A stretch of DNA of 64,000 nt from Burkholderiales bacterium (GTDB lineage Bacteria > Pseudomonadota > Gammaproteobacteria > Burkholderiales > SG8-39): contig JACZJT010000065.1 in assembly GCA_014860445.1 (NCBI GenBank), positions 32,542 through 96,541 of the forward strand, written 5' to 3'. This document shows, piece after piece, positions 24,426 through 34,141 of this stretch; the stretch's first letter is position 1, and each line of letters opens with the position of its first letter. The notes beneath the pieces are model-generated. The model made no database searches and was not told where the DNA came from. It saw only the letters and a list, made by a program, of their open reading frames with translations. Made by a program: the position numbers and the translations under genes.

Positions 24426-25885
24426 TGCGGATTCGGATGGATGCCTTGCCGGTCCCCTTGCTCGCCTGTCTGGCTGCATCGGTGCTCGCCGCGGGTTGCG
24501 CGAACTTCGAGGGCATCGCGCCGCGTTCAGAGCGCACCGAGGCTGCGGCACTCGCAAGCAAGGCCGCGCTCGCGGACGCCAGGCCCTCGGGCACCTGGCC
24601 TGCTGCGGACTGGTGGAAGCGCTTTGGCGATCCGCAGCTGGACCGGCTGATCGAGGAGGCGCTCGCAGGCAACCCAGGCATGGCTGGCGCACGCGCGCGC
24701 ATCGACCGCGCGCGCGCCCTGGCGGCAAACTACGGCGCGGCACTGGAACCGCAGGCGGGCGCCGGCGCCGGCATGGTGCGCCAGCGCTATTCCGGCAACG
24801 GCATCTTTCCGCCGCCGATCGCCGGCTCCTGGCATACGCAGACCGACATCGCCGCGAGCGTCAGTTACGACTTCGACCTGTGGGGCCGCAACCGCGCGGC
24901 CTACGACGCCGCGCTGGGGCAGGCGCGCGCGGCCGAGGTCGACGCCTATGCCGCGCGGCTGCTGCTCGCGACCGGCGTCGCACGCGCTTATGCGCAACTC
25001 GCGCGCAGCTTCGAGCAGCGCGAACTGGCGCAGGCGGTGCTGAAACAGCGCGAGGCCCTGTTCGATCTCACCCGGCAGCGCGTCACCGCGGGCCTCGATT
25101 CGGATCTTGAGCTGAAGCAGGCGGAGGGATCGATACCCGCGGCACGCCAGCGCATCGCGCAACTCGACGAGGAAATCGCGCTCGGGCGCAACCTGCTCGC
25201 GGCGCTAGCCGGACAGGGTCCGGACCGCGGCCTCGCGATCACGCGACCGCATCTGCGCACGCAGGCGGTCGCCCTGCCCACGGTGCTCCCCGCGGACCTG
25301 CTCGGCAGGCGCCCCGACGTGGTGGCGCAGCGCTGGCGCGTGGAATCGGCGCGCCGCGACATCGACGCGGCCAAGGGACAGTTCTACCCCAATATCAATA
25401 TCAACGCGCTCATCGGCCTGCAGAGCATCCACCTCTCCAAACTGCTCAGCGCGCAAAGTGAAAACCCCTCGTTCGGCCCGGCGCTGCGCCTGCCGCTGTT
25501 CGATGGCGGGCGCCTGCGTGCCAATCTCGCCGCAAAGGACGCCGACTACGACCTCGCGGTCGGACAGTACAACCAGACCCTGGTCGACGCCCTGCGCGAA
25601 GTGGTGGACCAGCTCGCATCGCTGAAATCGGTGGACGCGCAGCGGCGCGAGGTCGAGCTTGCGCTGACTTCGGCGCGCGACGCCCACGCGCTCGCGCGCG
25701 AGCGCTACCGCGCCGGCATCGCGAGTTATCTGCAGGTGCTCGCGGCCGAAGCGCCGCTGCTCGAACAGGAGAACCTGCGCGCGAACCTGAGCACGCGCGA
25801 ACTGGAGCTTTCCATCACCCTTATCCGCGCCCTGGGCGGCGGCTTCGAAGACACGCAGGGCGCGCGCGCCGCCGATGCGTCCTGA
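24422..25885 (+). CDS. NodT family outer-membrane efflux lipoprotein
   Basis: This 487-residue TolC-like channel of the RND/MFS tripartite type has an N-terminal lipoprotein signal with lipobox LAAGC at Cys22. Two OEP repeats follow, each with a long coiled hairpin, for example around RQRVTAGLDSDLELKQAEGS and ARERYRAGIASYLQVLAAEA. LGRRPDVVAQRWRVESARRD is the NodT signature. It should form the trimeric outer-membrane exit duct for the next two gene products. An ATGA overlap joins it to marR. Confidence 0.92.
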   Translation: MMRIRMDALPVPLLACLAASVLAAGCANFEGIAPRSERTEAAALASKAALADARPSGTWPAADWWKRFGDPQLDRLIEEALAGNPGMAGARARIDRARALAANYGAALEPQAGAGAGMVRQRYSGNGIFPPPIAGSWHTQTDIAASVSYDFDLWGRNRAAYDAALGQARAAEVDAYAARLLLATGVARAYAQLARSFEQRELAQAVLKQREALFDLTRQRVTAGLDSDLELKQAEGSIPAARQRIAQLDEEIALGRNLLAALAGQGPDRGLAITRPHLRTQAVALPTVLPADLLGRRPDVVAQRWRVESARRDIDAAKGQFYPNININALIGLQSIHLSKLLSAQSENPSFGPALRLPLFDGGRLRANLAAKDADYDLAVGQYNQTLVDALREVVDQLASLKSVDAQRREVELALTSARDAHALARERYRAGIASYLQVLAAEAPLLEQENLRANLSTRELELSITLIRALGGGFEDTQGARAADAS

Positions 25886-25908
25886 TGCAACGACGGGAAA
25901 GACATTGA

Positions 25909-27138
25909 ATGAGCCAAAACGATAAAGCCGGTGCAGCGCCGCCCAACGGCCGGCGCGTGCGCATGCTGTCGCTGTTGTTCGGGGCGTTTCTGCTTGCCGG
26001 CATCGGCTACGCGGTCTACTGGACGCTCGTCGGCCGTTACGTGGAGTCGACCGACGACGCCTACGTGGGCGGCAACCTGGTGCAGATCACGCCGCAGGTG
26101 GCGGGCACGGTGCTCGCCATCGGCGCGGACGACACCGATTACGTCAAGGCGGGACAGACCCTGGTCGAACTCGACCAGGCCGACGCGCGCATTGCGCTAG
26201 CGCAGGCGGAGGCCGCGCTTGCGCGCAGCGTGCGCCAGGTCAGGAATCTCATGGCGGGCAGCGCCTCGCTCGAAGCCAATGTGGCGCTGCGCCGGACCGA
26301 ACTCGAGCGCGCGCGCGGCGATCTCGCGCGGCGCGCACCGCTGGCCGCAAGCGGCGCGCTGCCGGCCGAGGAATTGCAGCACGTGCGCGATGCGCTGGCG
26401 GGCAGCCGCGCGGCACTGGATGCGGCCGAGCGCCAACTCGCCGCACACAAGACGCTCATCGACCATACCAGCGTCGAAAACCACCCCGAGGTGCAAAGCG
26501 CCGCGGCGCGCCTGCGCGAGGCTTATCTCGCCTACGCGCGCACCGCGCTGCCCGCGCCGGTATCGGGCATCGTCGCCAAGCGCAGCGTGCAGGTAGGCCA
26601 GCGCGTCAACCCGGGCACGCCGCTGATGGCGGTGATTCCGCTCGATCAGGTCTGGGTGGACGCAAATTTCAAGGAGCGGCAACTGCTCAATCTGCGCCCG
26701 GGCCAGACGGTGAAACTGCGCGCCGACATCTACGGCAGCGCGGTCGAGTTCCACGGGAAGGTGGCAGGATTCGGCGCGGGCACCGGCAGCGCCTTCGCGC
26801 TGCTTCCGCCGCAAAACGCCACCGGCAACTGGATCAAGGTGGTGCAGCGCGTGCCGGTGCGCATTGCACTGGATCCCGCCGAATTGCTCAAACACCCCCT
26901 GCAGCTCGGCCTGTCGATGCTGGTCGAGGTCGACACGCACGAGCGCGAAGGCGAACTGCGCCCGCGAACCGCGCGCACCGAACCCGCCTATCAGACCAAG
27001 GCCTATGCCTCGCTTGCGGAAATCGCCGATCAGCGCGTCGCTGCGGTCATCAAGGCGAACGGCGGCAATCCCCGCGCTTTGCACCGTACGGGACAGCAGG
27101 CTGATCCGACCGCCGCAGCGAAGTCCGCCCCCCGCTAG
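25909..27138 (+). CDS. EmrA/HlyD family periplasmic adaptor
   Basis: This 409-residue membrane fusion protein has one N-terminal transmembrane helix (about 18-40) and a biotinyl-lipoyl-like half ESTDDAYVGGNLVQITPQVAG. A coiled-coil hairpin with Ala/Leu/Glu heptads spans about 95-190, and the second lipoyl half PAPVSGIVAKRSVQVGQRV is followed by a beta-barrel domain. It links the inner-membrane pump to the outer channel. The C-terminal tail (last 60 residues) is longer than in E. coli EmrA (390) and polar. It lies 23 bases after the channel gene and 23 bases before the pump gene. Confidence 0.92.
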   Translation: MSQNDKAGAAPPNGRRVRMLSLLFGAFLLAGIGYAVYWTLVGRYVESTDDAYVGGNLVQITPQVAGTVLAIGADDTDYVKAGQTLVELDQADARIALAQAEAALARSVRQVRNLMAGSASLEANVALRRTELERARGDLARRAPLAASGALPAEELQHVRDALAGSRAALDAAERQLAAHKTLIDHTSVENHPEVQSAAARLREAYLAYARTALPAPVSGIVAKRSVQVGQRVNPGTPLMAVIPLDQVWVDANFKERQLLNLRPGQTVKLRADIYGSAVEFHGKVAGFGAGTGSAFALLPPQNATGNWIKVVQRVPVRIALDPAELLKHPLQLGLSMLVEVDTHEREGELRPRTARTEPAYQTKAYASLAEIADQRVAAVIKANGGNPRALHRTGQQADPTAAAKSAPR

Positions 27139-27161
27139 GACAGCGGCAAGAACGATCCAGC

Positions 27162-28697
27162 ATGGCCGGCACCGAGCACTATACCGAGCACAAGACGCCG
27201 GTACTGCTGACGCTGCTGCTGGCGATGGCGACCTTCATGCAGGTGCTCGACCTGACCATCGCCAACGTGTCGCTGCCGGCGATCACCGGGGACCTGGGCG
27301 CGGCAACCAGCCAGGGCGCGTGGGTGATCACCTCGTATGCGGTGGCCAATGCCATCACAGTGCCGCTCACCGGCTGGCTCTCCGATCGCTACGGCCAGGC
27401 GCGCATGTTCGTCATCGCGACCTCGCTGTTTACCTTTGCCTCGCTCCTGTGCGGTCTGTCATGGACGCTGCCCATGCTGATCAGCGCGCGCGTGATTCAG
27501 GGCGCCATGGCCGGATTCATGGTGCCGCTGTCACAGGCGCTGCTGATCGGCAATTACCCGCCGGAAAAGCGCGGCATGGCGCTCGCCATCTGGGGCATGA
27601 CCGTCGTCGTCGCGCCCATCGTCGGCCCGCTGCTCGGCGGCTGGATCACCGACAACACGCACTGGTCGTGGATTTTTTTCATCAACCTGCCCATAGGCGT
27701 GATCGCGGCATTCGGCGTCTGGCAACTGCTCAAGGACCGCGAAACACCGCTGCGCCGGCGGCCGCTGGACCGCGTCGGACTCGCCCTGCTGGTGATCTGG
27801 GTCGGCTGTCTGCAGGTGCTGCTCGACAAGGGCAACGAACTCGACTGGCTGAGCTCGAATTTCATCGTGGCGCTGGCCGTGATCGTGGTGGTGAGCTTCA
27901 GTCTGTTCATCGTCTGGGAACTCACCGACGCGCATCCGATCGTCGACCTCGAGCTGTTCCGGCACCGCAATTTCGGCTGGAGCGTGCTCGCGCTGAGCCT
28001 TGCCTATGGCGTGTTTCTGGGCACCATGGTGATCCAGTCTCTGTGGCTGCAGACGCAGATGGGCTATACGGCGCAATGGGCGGGATATGCGCTCGCGCCC
28101 GTGGGCATTTTCGCCGTGCTGCTCGCGCCCTTTGTCGGTCGCGGCCTGCAGCACATCGACCCGCGCCGCTTCGCCACCACGGCCTTCGTCGTGTTCGCGA
28201 TATGCTTTTTCTGGCGCACGCAATTCACCACCAGCGCGGACTTCGTCACCATCGCCCTGCCGCAGCTGCTCCAGGGCGTGGCGATTTCCATGTTTTTCGC
28301 GCCGCTGGTGAGCATCAACGTCGGCCGCATCGCGCCGGATCGCATGGCCTCGGCCGCGGGCACGCAAAATTTCCTGCGCACCATGTGCGGCAGCTTCGGC
28401 ACCTCGCTCGCGATCGCACTTTGGACCAGGCGCGAGGCCATGCACCGCGCGCAGCTCACCGAACACATCAACGTCTACGCACCGCAAAGCACCCTGTACG
28501 CCGAGCGTCTGGGCGCGAGCGGGATGGCGCCCGACCAGGTCAACGCGGTGCTCGACCGGATACTCTCCGGACAGGCGAACATGCTCGCCACCAACGACGT
28601 TTTCTGGCTCTGCGGCTGGCTGCTGATCGCGCTGATACCGGTAATTTGGCTTGCCAAGCCGCCGTTCGGGCGCCCCAGCCCCGTCGCGGCCGATTGA
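27162..28697 (+). CDS. EmrB-type DHA2 family drug exporter
   Basis: This 511-residue protein has 14 predicted helices, typical for DHA2 major facilitators. Motif A is GWLSDRYGQARMFVIAT and motif C is GPLLGGWITDNTHWSWIFFINLPIG. It is the proton-driven pump of the tripartite system, with the adaptor and outer-membrane channel encoded just upstream. The likely role is export of hydrophobic drugs, uncouplers or phenolics; the exact substrates are unknown. Confidence 0.92.
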   Translation: MAGTEHYTEHKTPVLLTLLLAMATFMQVLDLTIANVSLPAITGDLGAATSQGAWVITSYAVANAITVPLTGWLSDRYGQARMFVIATSLFTFASLLCGLSWTLPMLISARVIQGAMAGFMVPLSQALLIGNYPPEKRGMALAIWGMTVVVAPIVGPLLGGWITDNTHWSWIFFINLPIGVIAAFGVWQLLKDRETPLRRRPLDRVGLALLVIWVGCLQVLLDKGNELDWLSSNFIVALAVIVVVSFSLFIVWELTDAHPIVDLELFRHRNFGWSVLALSLAYGVFLGTMVIQSLWLQTQMGYTAQWAGYALAPVGIFAVLLAPFVGRGLQHIDPRRFATTAFVVFAICFFWRTQFTTSADFVTIALPQLLQGVAISMFFAPLVSINVGRIAPDRMASAAGTQNFLRTMCGSFGTSLAIALWTRREAMHRAQLTEHINVYAPQSTLYAERLGASGMAPDQVNAVLDRILSGQANMLATNDVFWLCGWLLIALIPVIWLAKPPFGRPSPVAAD

Positions 28698-28764
28698 CCC
28701 GCGCAAGGGGCCCGATGCGGCATAATGCGTACTTTCCGCGACCTCAACTTGGAAGGCAAACCCT

Positions 28765-29031
28765 ATGAGCGCACAAGCAGCCCCCGCCACGCCTGCCGAC
28801 ACGCTGGCCAATCAAACCAGAGACCTCGCCGCCCAGATTTATGTGCAAATAGCCGGTCGCGCGATGCTGCCGAGCGAAAAGGCCAAGCCCAACCCCGTGG
28901 ATTTGGCGAAATACTGCTACAAACTGGCAGAAGCCTTCCAGAGCATCGAAGCCGACAAGCATAAGGACGCCCTAGCCAAGATGGCGAAGTACGACGTCAA
29001 GGTCGACGACATGGCCAGCTGGAAAAAATAG
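28765..29031 (+). CDS. Small conserved-looking protein of unknown function
   Basis: The 88-residue soluble protein is mostly helical, with a Pro/Ala-rich first 12 residues, one Cys in KYCYKLAEAF, and a Lys-rich end (KVDDMASWKK). There is no signal peptide, membrane segment or known motif. A GGAAGGC site lies upstream of the ATG and codon use is like that of the neighbours, so it is probably a real gene. A stem-loop follows 50 bases after its stop. Confidence 0.65.
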   Translation: MSAQAAPATPADTLANQTRDLAAQIYVQIAGRAMLPSEKAKPNPVDLAKYCYKLAEAFQSIEADKHKDALAKMAKYDVKVDDMASWKK

Positions 29032-29081
29032 TCCGGTCGCGGCGCGGCGGCACAGCGGTCCTGAACTGCACGATACAATAG

Positions 29082-29100
29082 GCTGGAGAATGGCTCCAGC
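29082..29100. other. Stem-loop after the small gene
   Basis: GCTGGAG and CTCCAGC form a perfect 7-base stem around AATGG. There is no T-run. It could be a weak or factor-assisted 3' end for the small gene, or a 5' structure for the ABC operon whose GTG start is at 29158. Confidence 0.4.
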
Positions 29101-29157
29101 ATTGACTCTCCGGCCGATTGCCCCGGCGGGAATACAATCACAAAACAAGGACCTTGC

Positions 29158-30080
<923 letters not shown>

Positions 30081-30084
<4 letters not shown>

Positions 30085-30842
30085 ACGTGCACGCAATCCG
30101 CGCCATCTACATCTTCGAGATGTCGCGCGCGTTTCGCACCCTGACGCAGAGCATCGCCTCGCCGGTGCTGTCCACCTCGCTCTACTTCGTGGTCTTCGGT
30201 GCCGCGATCGGGTCGCGCATGGGTGAGATCGACGGCGTCAGCTACGGCGCATTCATCATTCCGGGGCTGATCATGCTCGCGCTGCTCAACGAGAGCATTT
30301 CCAACGCCTCGTTCGGCATCTACATGCCGAAATGGTCGGGCACGATTTACGAATTGCTTTCCGCGCCGGTGTCCTTTGTCGAGGTGCTTCTCGGCTACGT
30401 CGGCGCCGCAGCCACCAAGTCGGTGATCCTGGGCGTGCTGATCCTGGCGACGGCGCGCCTGTTCGTCGATTACGAAATCGTGCACCCGGTGTGGATGGTC
30501 TGCTTTCTGGCGCTCACCGCAGTGACGTTCAGCCTGTTCGGCTTCATCATCGGCATCTGGGCGGACGGCTTCGAGAAACTGCAGATCATCCCGCTGATGG
30601 TCGTCACGCCGCTCACTTTCCTCGGCGGCAGCTTCTATTCGGTCAGCATGCTGCCGCCGATCTGGCAGAAGATCACGCTGTTCAACCCGGTGGTCTACCT
30701 GATCAGCGGATTTCGCTGGAGCTTTTACGGCATCGCCGACGTCAGCGTGGCGCTGAGCCTGGGCATGACGCTGCTGTTCATGCTCGCCTGCCTCACGACC
30801 GTATGGTGGATATTCAAGACCGGCCGCAGGCTGAAAAACTGA
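30081..30842 (+). CDS. ABC-2 type permease
   Basis: This 253-residue permease has six predicted helices. The ABC-2 signature region around [20 protein letters not shown], followed by the amphipathic [12 protein letters not shown], is well kept, as in YadH. It overlaps the ATPase gene by an ATGA, and its stop lies 14 bases before the DUF3095 gene, whose ribosome site overlaps the permease stop. All three genes are therefore likely one operon. Confidence 0.9.
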
Positions 30843-30856
30843 AGGAGACGGGTTCG

Positions 30857-32041
30857 ATGATGGACAGCAGCGCGTTTTACGCCGGTCTGCCCGTGCTCAC
30901 CGAGTTCAGCGAAGTGGGCCGGCGCGCACGCTACGCGCCCTTGCCTGACGATTGGCAGGTGGTGATGTGCGACGTGCGCAACTCCACTGCGGCGGTGGAG
31001 GCCGGCCGTTACAAGAACGTCAACACGCTGGGTGCGGCCGTGATCACCGCGATGCTCAACGCCGCGGGCGAGACCGAAATTCCGTTTATCTTCGAGGGCG
31101 ACGGCGCAATGCTGTGCGTGCCGCCGGATCTGTTGAACGACGCCCACGCCGCGCTGCTGCAAACGCAGACGCTGGCGAGAAAGTCCTTCGACCTGGAACT
31201 GCGCATCGCCAGCATGCCGGTCGCGCGCGTACGCGCGGCGGGTTTCGACATCTTGGTCGCCCGTTATCGCGTCTCCGACAATTACGTGCAAGCGATGTTC
31301 GCGGGCGGCGGCATGGCCTACGCCGACCGTTGCATGAAAGACCCGGCGATGGCTGCGGAATGCCGCGTGGAACCGGGCAGCGTCGCCCCGGGCGGGAATT
31401 TCGAAGGGCTGGAATGCCGCTGGCAGGACATTCCGAGCCGTCACGGTGAGACCGTCAGCGTGATGGTCAAGGTCCTCATCGAGGACGCGGGCGAGGCCGA
31501 TGCGCTTTATCGCGCGCTGATCGCGAAAGTACGCGAAATTTACGGCGCAGACGAAGCCTGCAGTCCGGTCTGGCCGCCCAATCTCGCGTTTTCATTCAGC
31601 GGCCGCCAGCTCGGCAACGAGATCGGCGTGCGGGCGATGGAGCGCAGCGCCTGGGGCAAATGGCTGTACCTGATGAAAACGCGCGGCGTGGTGCTGCTCG
31701 GCTGGTTTCTGGTCGCATTCGGCATCCGCACCGAGAAGACCGACTGGGGACAATACAAGACCGTCCTCGCGCGCAATTCGGACGTGAAGAAATTCAACGA
31801 CTGCTTCCGCCAAATCCTCGCCGGAAAGGCCGCGCAGCGCGAGGCGCTCACCGCCTGGCTGGACGAAGGATTCGCGCGACGACAGCTCGTCTATGGCGTG
31901 CACGTTTCAAACCGCGCACAAATGACCTGCCTGGTCTTCGATTATTCCGGCCGCCATCTGCATTTCATCGACGGCGCCGACGGCGGCCTGTCGATGGCCG
32001 CCAAGGCACTGAAGGAGCGCGCCGTAAAAATAGGCAGCTGA
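30857..32041 (+). CDS. DUF3095 (nucleotidyl-cyclase-like) protein
   Basis: The 394-residue soluble protein belongs to DUF3095. The first 170 residues resemble a class III adenylate/guanylate cyclase core: VVMCDVRNSTAAVE at about 35-48, where the first metal Asp would lie, VNTLGAAVITAMLNA, and FEGDGAMLCVP at about 80-90. Whether it cyclises nucleotides is unknown. The C-terminal half includes a hydrophobic segment (GVVLLGWFLVAFGI) that could touch the membrane. ATG 30857 follows an AAGGAG site; a second ATG is adjacent. Its place behind an ABC exporter suggests it makes or senses something linked to transport. Confidence 0.82.
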   Translation: MMDSSAFYAGLPVLTEFSEVGRRARYAPLPDDWQVVMCDVRNSTAAVEAGRYKNVNTLGAAVITAMLNAAGETEIPFIFEGDGAMLCVPPDLLNDAHAALLQTQTLARKSFDLELRIASMPVARVRAAGFDILVARYRVSDNYVQAMFAGGGMAYADRCMKDPAMAAECRVEPGSVAPGGNFEGLECRWQDIPSRHGETVSVMVKVLIEDAGEADALYRALIAKVREIYGADEACSPVWPPNLAFSFSGRQLGNEIGVRAMERSAWGKWLYLMKTRGVVLLGWFLVAFGIRTEKTDWGQYKTVLARNSDVKKFNDCFRQILAGKAAQREALTAWLDEGFARRQLVYGVHVSNRAQMTCLVFDYSGRHLHFIDGADGGLSMAAKALKERAVKIGS

Positions 32042-32064
32042 AGCGGCTGAACGCGCGCCCTGCC

Positions 32065-32679
32065 TCAGATTTTCGAATCTGCGCCTGCATCCCGCTTCTC
32101 ATGCGCGAGCGCGCGACGAAACTGCTCCAGCCGGCCGTGGTAGTCCTCGGCGTCGCCGTAGTCCAGATAGCGGGTATATCGCGCGTGCGTGCCCAGCACT
32201 TTGCGTGCGTGTTTGATCGGGCAGAAATACTGTTCGGTGCGCGCAACGATTTCGGAGGCATAGGCAAGCAGGCCGTTGGCGTAGGCGCAGTATTCGCAAT
32301 GCAGGCGCTCATAGAAATTGAGATAGCCGAGCTGATGGCGGTCGAACACGATGTAATCGGCGCGCGGCACCTTGGCGATGCGGTAGATCGGAAAGCTCAA
32401 TGCCTGGTAGAGCGTGACCGTCAGGTCGAGCAGCGCCATCGGTATCACCATGAAGTAGATCACCGGTCCGGTGATCAGGTTCTGCGGCCGGTCGGTCACC
32501 AGCCAGCGCAGGAAATTGCGCTTGAGCTTGCGGTGCGCCGCGCGTACATCTTTTTCGAACTCGACGCGCTTGCCCTTGATCTGGAACGCGATGCGGCTCT
32601 CTTGCTCGTGCAGCGTCGCCTGCAACTGCTCTTCCAGCGCGGCGATCTGGCCGAGCAGATCGCGTATCTTGTCGTTCAT
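32065..32679 (-). CDS. Coiled-coil membrane protein with a CxxC/CPIKH cluster, function unknown
   Basis: The 204-residue protein begins with a coiled-coil region (about 1-55, rich in Glu, Gln, Lys). It has a hydrophobic stretch with one or two membrane helices at about 68-98 (LITGPVIYFMVIPMALLDL) and a conserved-looking soluble part, CEYCAYANGLLAYASEI then EQYFCPIKHARK. The three Cys and nearby His could bind a metal. The family is recognisable as a proteobacterial hypothetical but has no known role. It is convergent with the DUF3095 gene, 23 bases apart. Confidence 0.75.
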   Translation of the reverse strand: MNDKIRDLLGQIAALEEQLQATLHEQESRIAFQIKGKRVEFEKDVRAAHRKLKRNFLRWLVTDRPQNLITGPVIYFMVIPMALLDLTVTLYQALSFPIYRIAKVPRADYIVFDRHQLGYLNFYERLHCEYCAYANGLLAYASEIVARTEQYFCPIKHARKVLGTHARYTRYLDYGDAEDYHGRLEQFRRALAHEKRDAGADSKI

Positions 32680-32788
32680 GGGGATCCGGTTTCACTTGAA
32701 AGCCTGAGCGCCGGGTGGCGCGAGCAAAGGCGCATGCGAGTGTACGCCTATCCTGGCCGCGCGCCCTCGCCACCGCGGATGGCTGGCG

Positions 32789-34141
32789 TCAGGGTTGTCC
32801 AAATGCCGCGATCGCGCGCGCCGGGCCGCTGAGTTCGAGTATGTGCATGCCACCGCCAAGGCGGTCGACGCTGTAAATGTAGCCACGCCCGTCGACTTCG
32901 ACGTTGTTGGTATAAGTCGCCGCGCTGCCGCCGGGCGCCGGAATGTAGTAGCCGATTTCCTTGGGATGACCCGGATCGCGGATATCCACTGCGCGCACAC
33001 CGGCGTTGAAGTGCGCGAAAAACATAATGCGCCGGTAGTAAATCGGGGTAAAGCTTTCGTTCGACGAATGCGTGCCGAAGCGCCCGCTGCGGCGGCAGAA
33101 ATCGCCGCTTGCCTCCTCCGCACCCCAATTGGCCAGCAGCCGCGGCCTGGCTTCGTCGCTCACGTCCACCATCCAGGCCTTCTGCCTCGGTTCGCGGCAT
33201 GCCTCGGCCAGGGATTCGCTGGTGACGACGACGAAATCGCGCGCTCTGGCACGGTCATCGTCCAGCACCGGAAACGCGGTATGCGCGCCGGCATCGGGCC
33301 CGAAATCGAGCCGGCCGATCTGCGGAAAGAGCAGATTCTCGGACGTGGGTGCCTTCGGACCATTCAGGAGTTTGTCGCGGTCCACGATCTGCAGGACGCC
33401 GTGGCTGCTGGTGCCATGCGCGAAGTAGACGCGCTTGCCTTTCGGTCCGGTGGAAATCGGGCCGTGCAATTCGGTCGGCACCGGCCCGCGCGCGCCCGGC
33501 TGCTGCCCGGGCAGGCCGAAGTTGCGGACGAACACCGGCTTCGCCGGATTGCCCAGATCGAAAATCTGGGTCATGCGCGAAGTGCGCCATCCGGGCACGC
33601 CGGACACGAGGTAGGCGATGCCGCTGTCGCATTCCCACCAGTTTTTGTGCGTGCCCCGCAACCCGCGCGCAACCGTACTCACCAGGGTGGGGCGCGCCGG
33701 ATCGGCTACGTTCCAGACTTCCTGCGCCGAGTTGCCGAAGGTGCGCAGCAGATACACGCTGTTCTTGTCGGCGCGCGGCAGTTCGGATCCGTCGCACACG
33801 CGCACCATCTGTGCGCCCGCGCCCGGCGCCCCGGGAATATGCGCCAGCCACTTGGGACTGCGCGGATCGCTTACGTCGAGGATCGCCGTGCCATTCGCTT
33901 CCTGCTTGCCGCTTATTGCGTTGCGCGCACTGCCGCCATGCAAGCCGATGTAGGCGATCCAGCGCCCGCCCTGCGCATGCACCAGCGGCTGATAGGCGCC
34001 GCGGCCCTGCAGGTCGTGATACGCCACGAGCTCCATGTTGCGCTTTTCCGTCTGACCCGGCGCCTGGGCCGATGCGTTCACGCACGCAGCCACAAGGATC
34101 GCTGCGCCCAGACGGCGAAGCATGGCGGCGTTCATGCTCAC
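32789..34141 (-). CDS. Exported LVIVD-repeat beta-propeller protein coupled to larE
   Basis: This 450-residue protein has a signal peptide (about 1-27, ending ASAQA) and repeated propeller blades with the LVIVD-type pattern (TAILDVSDPRSPKWLAHI, EVWNVADPARPTLVSTV, QIFDLGNPAKPVFVRNF, RAVDIRDPGHPKEIGYY). Several His are spread over blade loops (GTHKNWWE, ELHGPIS, HGTSSHG, GAHTAFP, FGTHSSNE), so a metal site is conceivable. The proposed GTG start at 34141 overlaps the larE stop as GTGA; an ATG lies two codons inside. No enzymatic role is known for this group. Its place in a larCE operon is the notable point. Confidence 0.85.
   Translation of the reverse strand: MSMNAAMLRRLGAAILVAACVNASAQAPGQTEKRNMELVAYHDLQGRGAYQPLVHAQGGRWIAYIGLHGGSARNAISGKQEANGTAILDVSDPRSPKWLAHIPGAPGAGAQMVRVCDGSELPRADKNSVYLLRTFGNSAQEVWNVADPARPTLVSTVARGLRGTHKNWWECDSGIAYLVSGVPGWRTSRMTQIFDLGNPAKPVFVRNFGLPGQQPGARGPVPTELHGPISTGPKGKRVYFAHGTSSHGVLQIVDRDKLLNGPKAPTSENLLFPQIGRLDFGPDAGAHTAFPVLDDDRARARDFVVVTSESLAEACREPRQKAWMVDVSDEARPRLLANWGAEEASGDFCRRSGRFGTHSSNESFTPIYYRRIMFFAHFNAGVRAVDIRDPGHPKEIGYYIPAPGGSAATYTNNVEVDGRGYIYSVDRLGGGMHILELSGPARAIAAFGQP

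Noticed and set aside
28694..28726. Promoter for the 88-residue protein from TTGACC and CATAAT
   Set aside because: The spacer is 21 bases. Possible only with an unusual sigma factor, so not listed as a feature.
26864..28768. A 634-codon plus-strand frame overlapping the adaptor and EmrB pump genes
   Set aside because: It is a shifted frame of clearly recognisable transporter genes, with Arg/Ala-rich, low-complexity translation.
29102..29138. Promoter for the ABC operon from TTGACT and TACAAT
   Set aside because: The two boxes are 25 bases apart, too far for a sigma70 promoter. Neither has a suitable partner at normal spacing.
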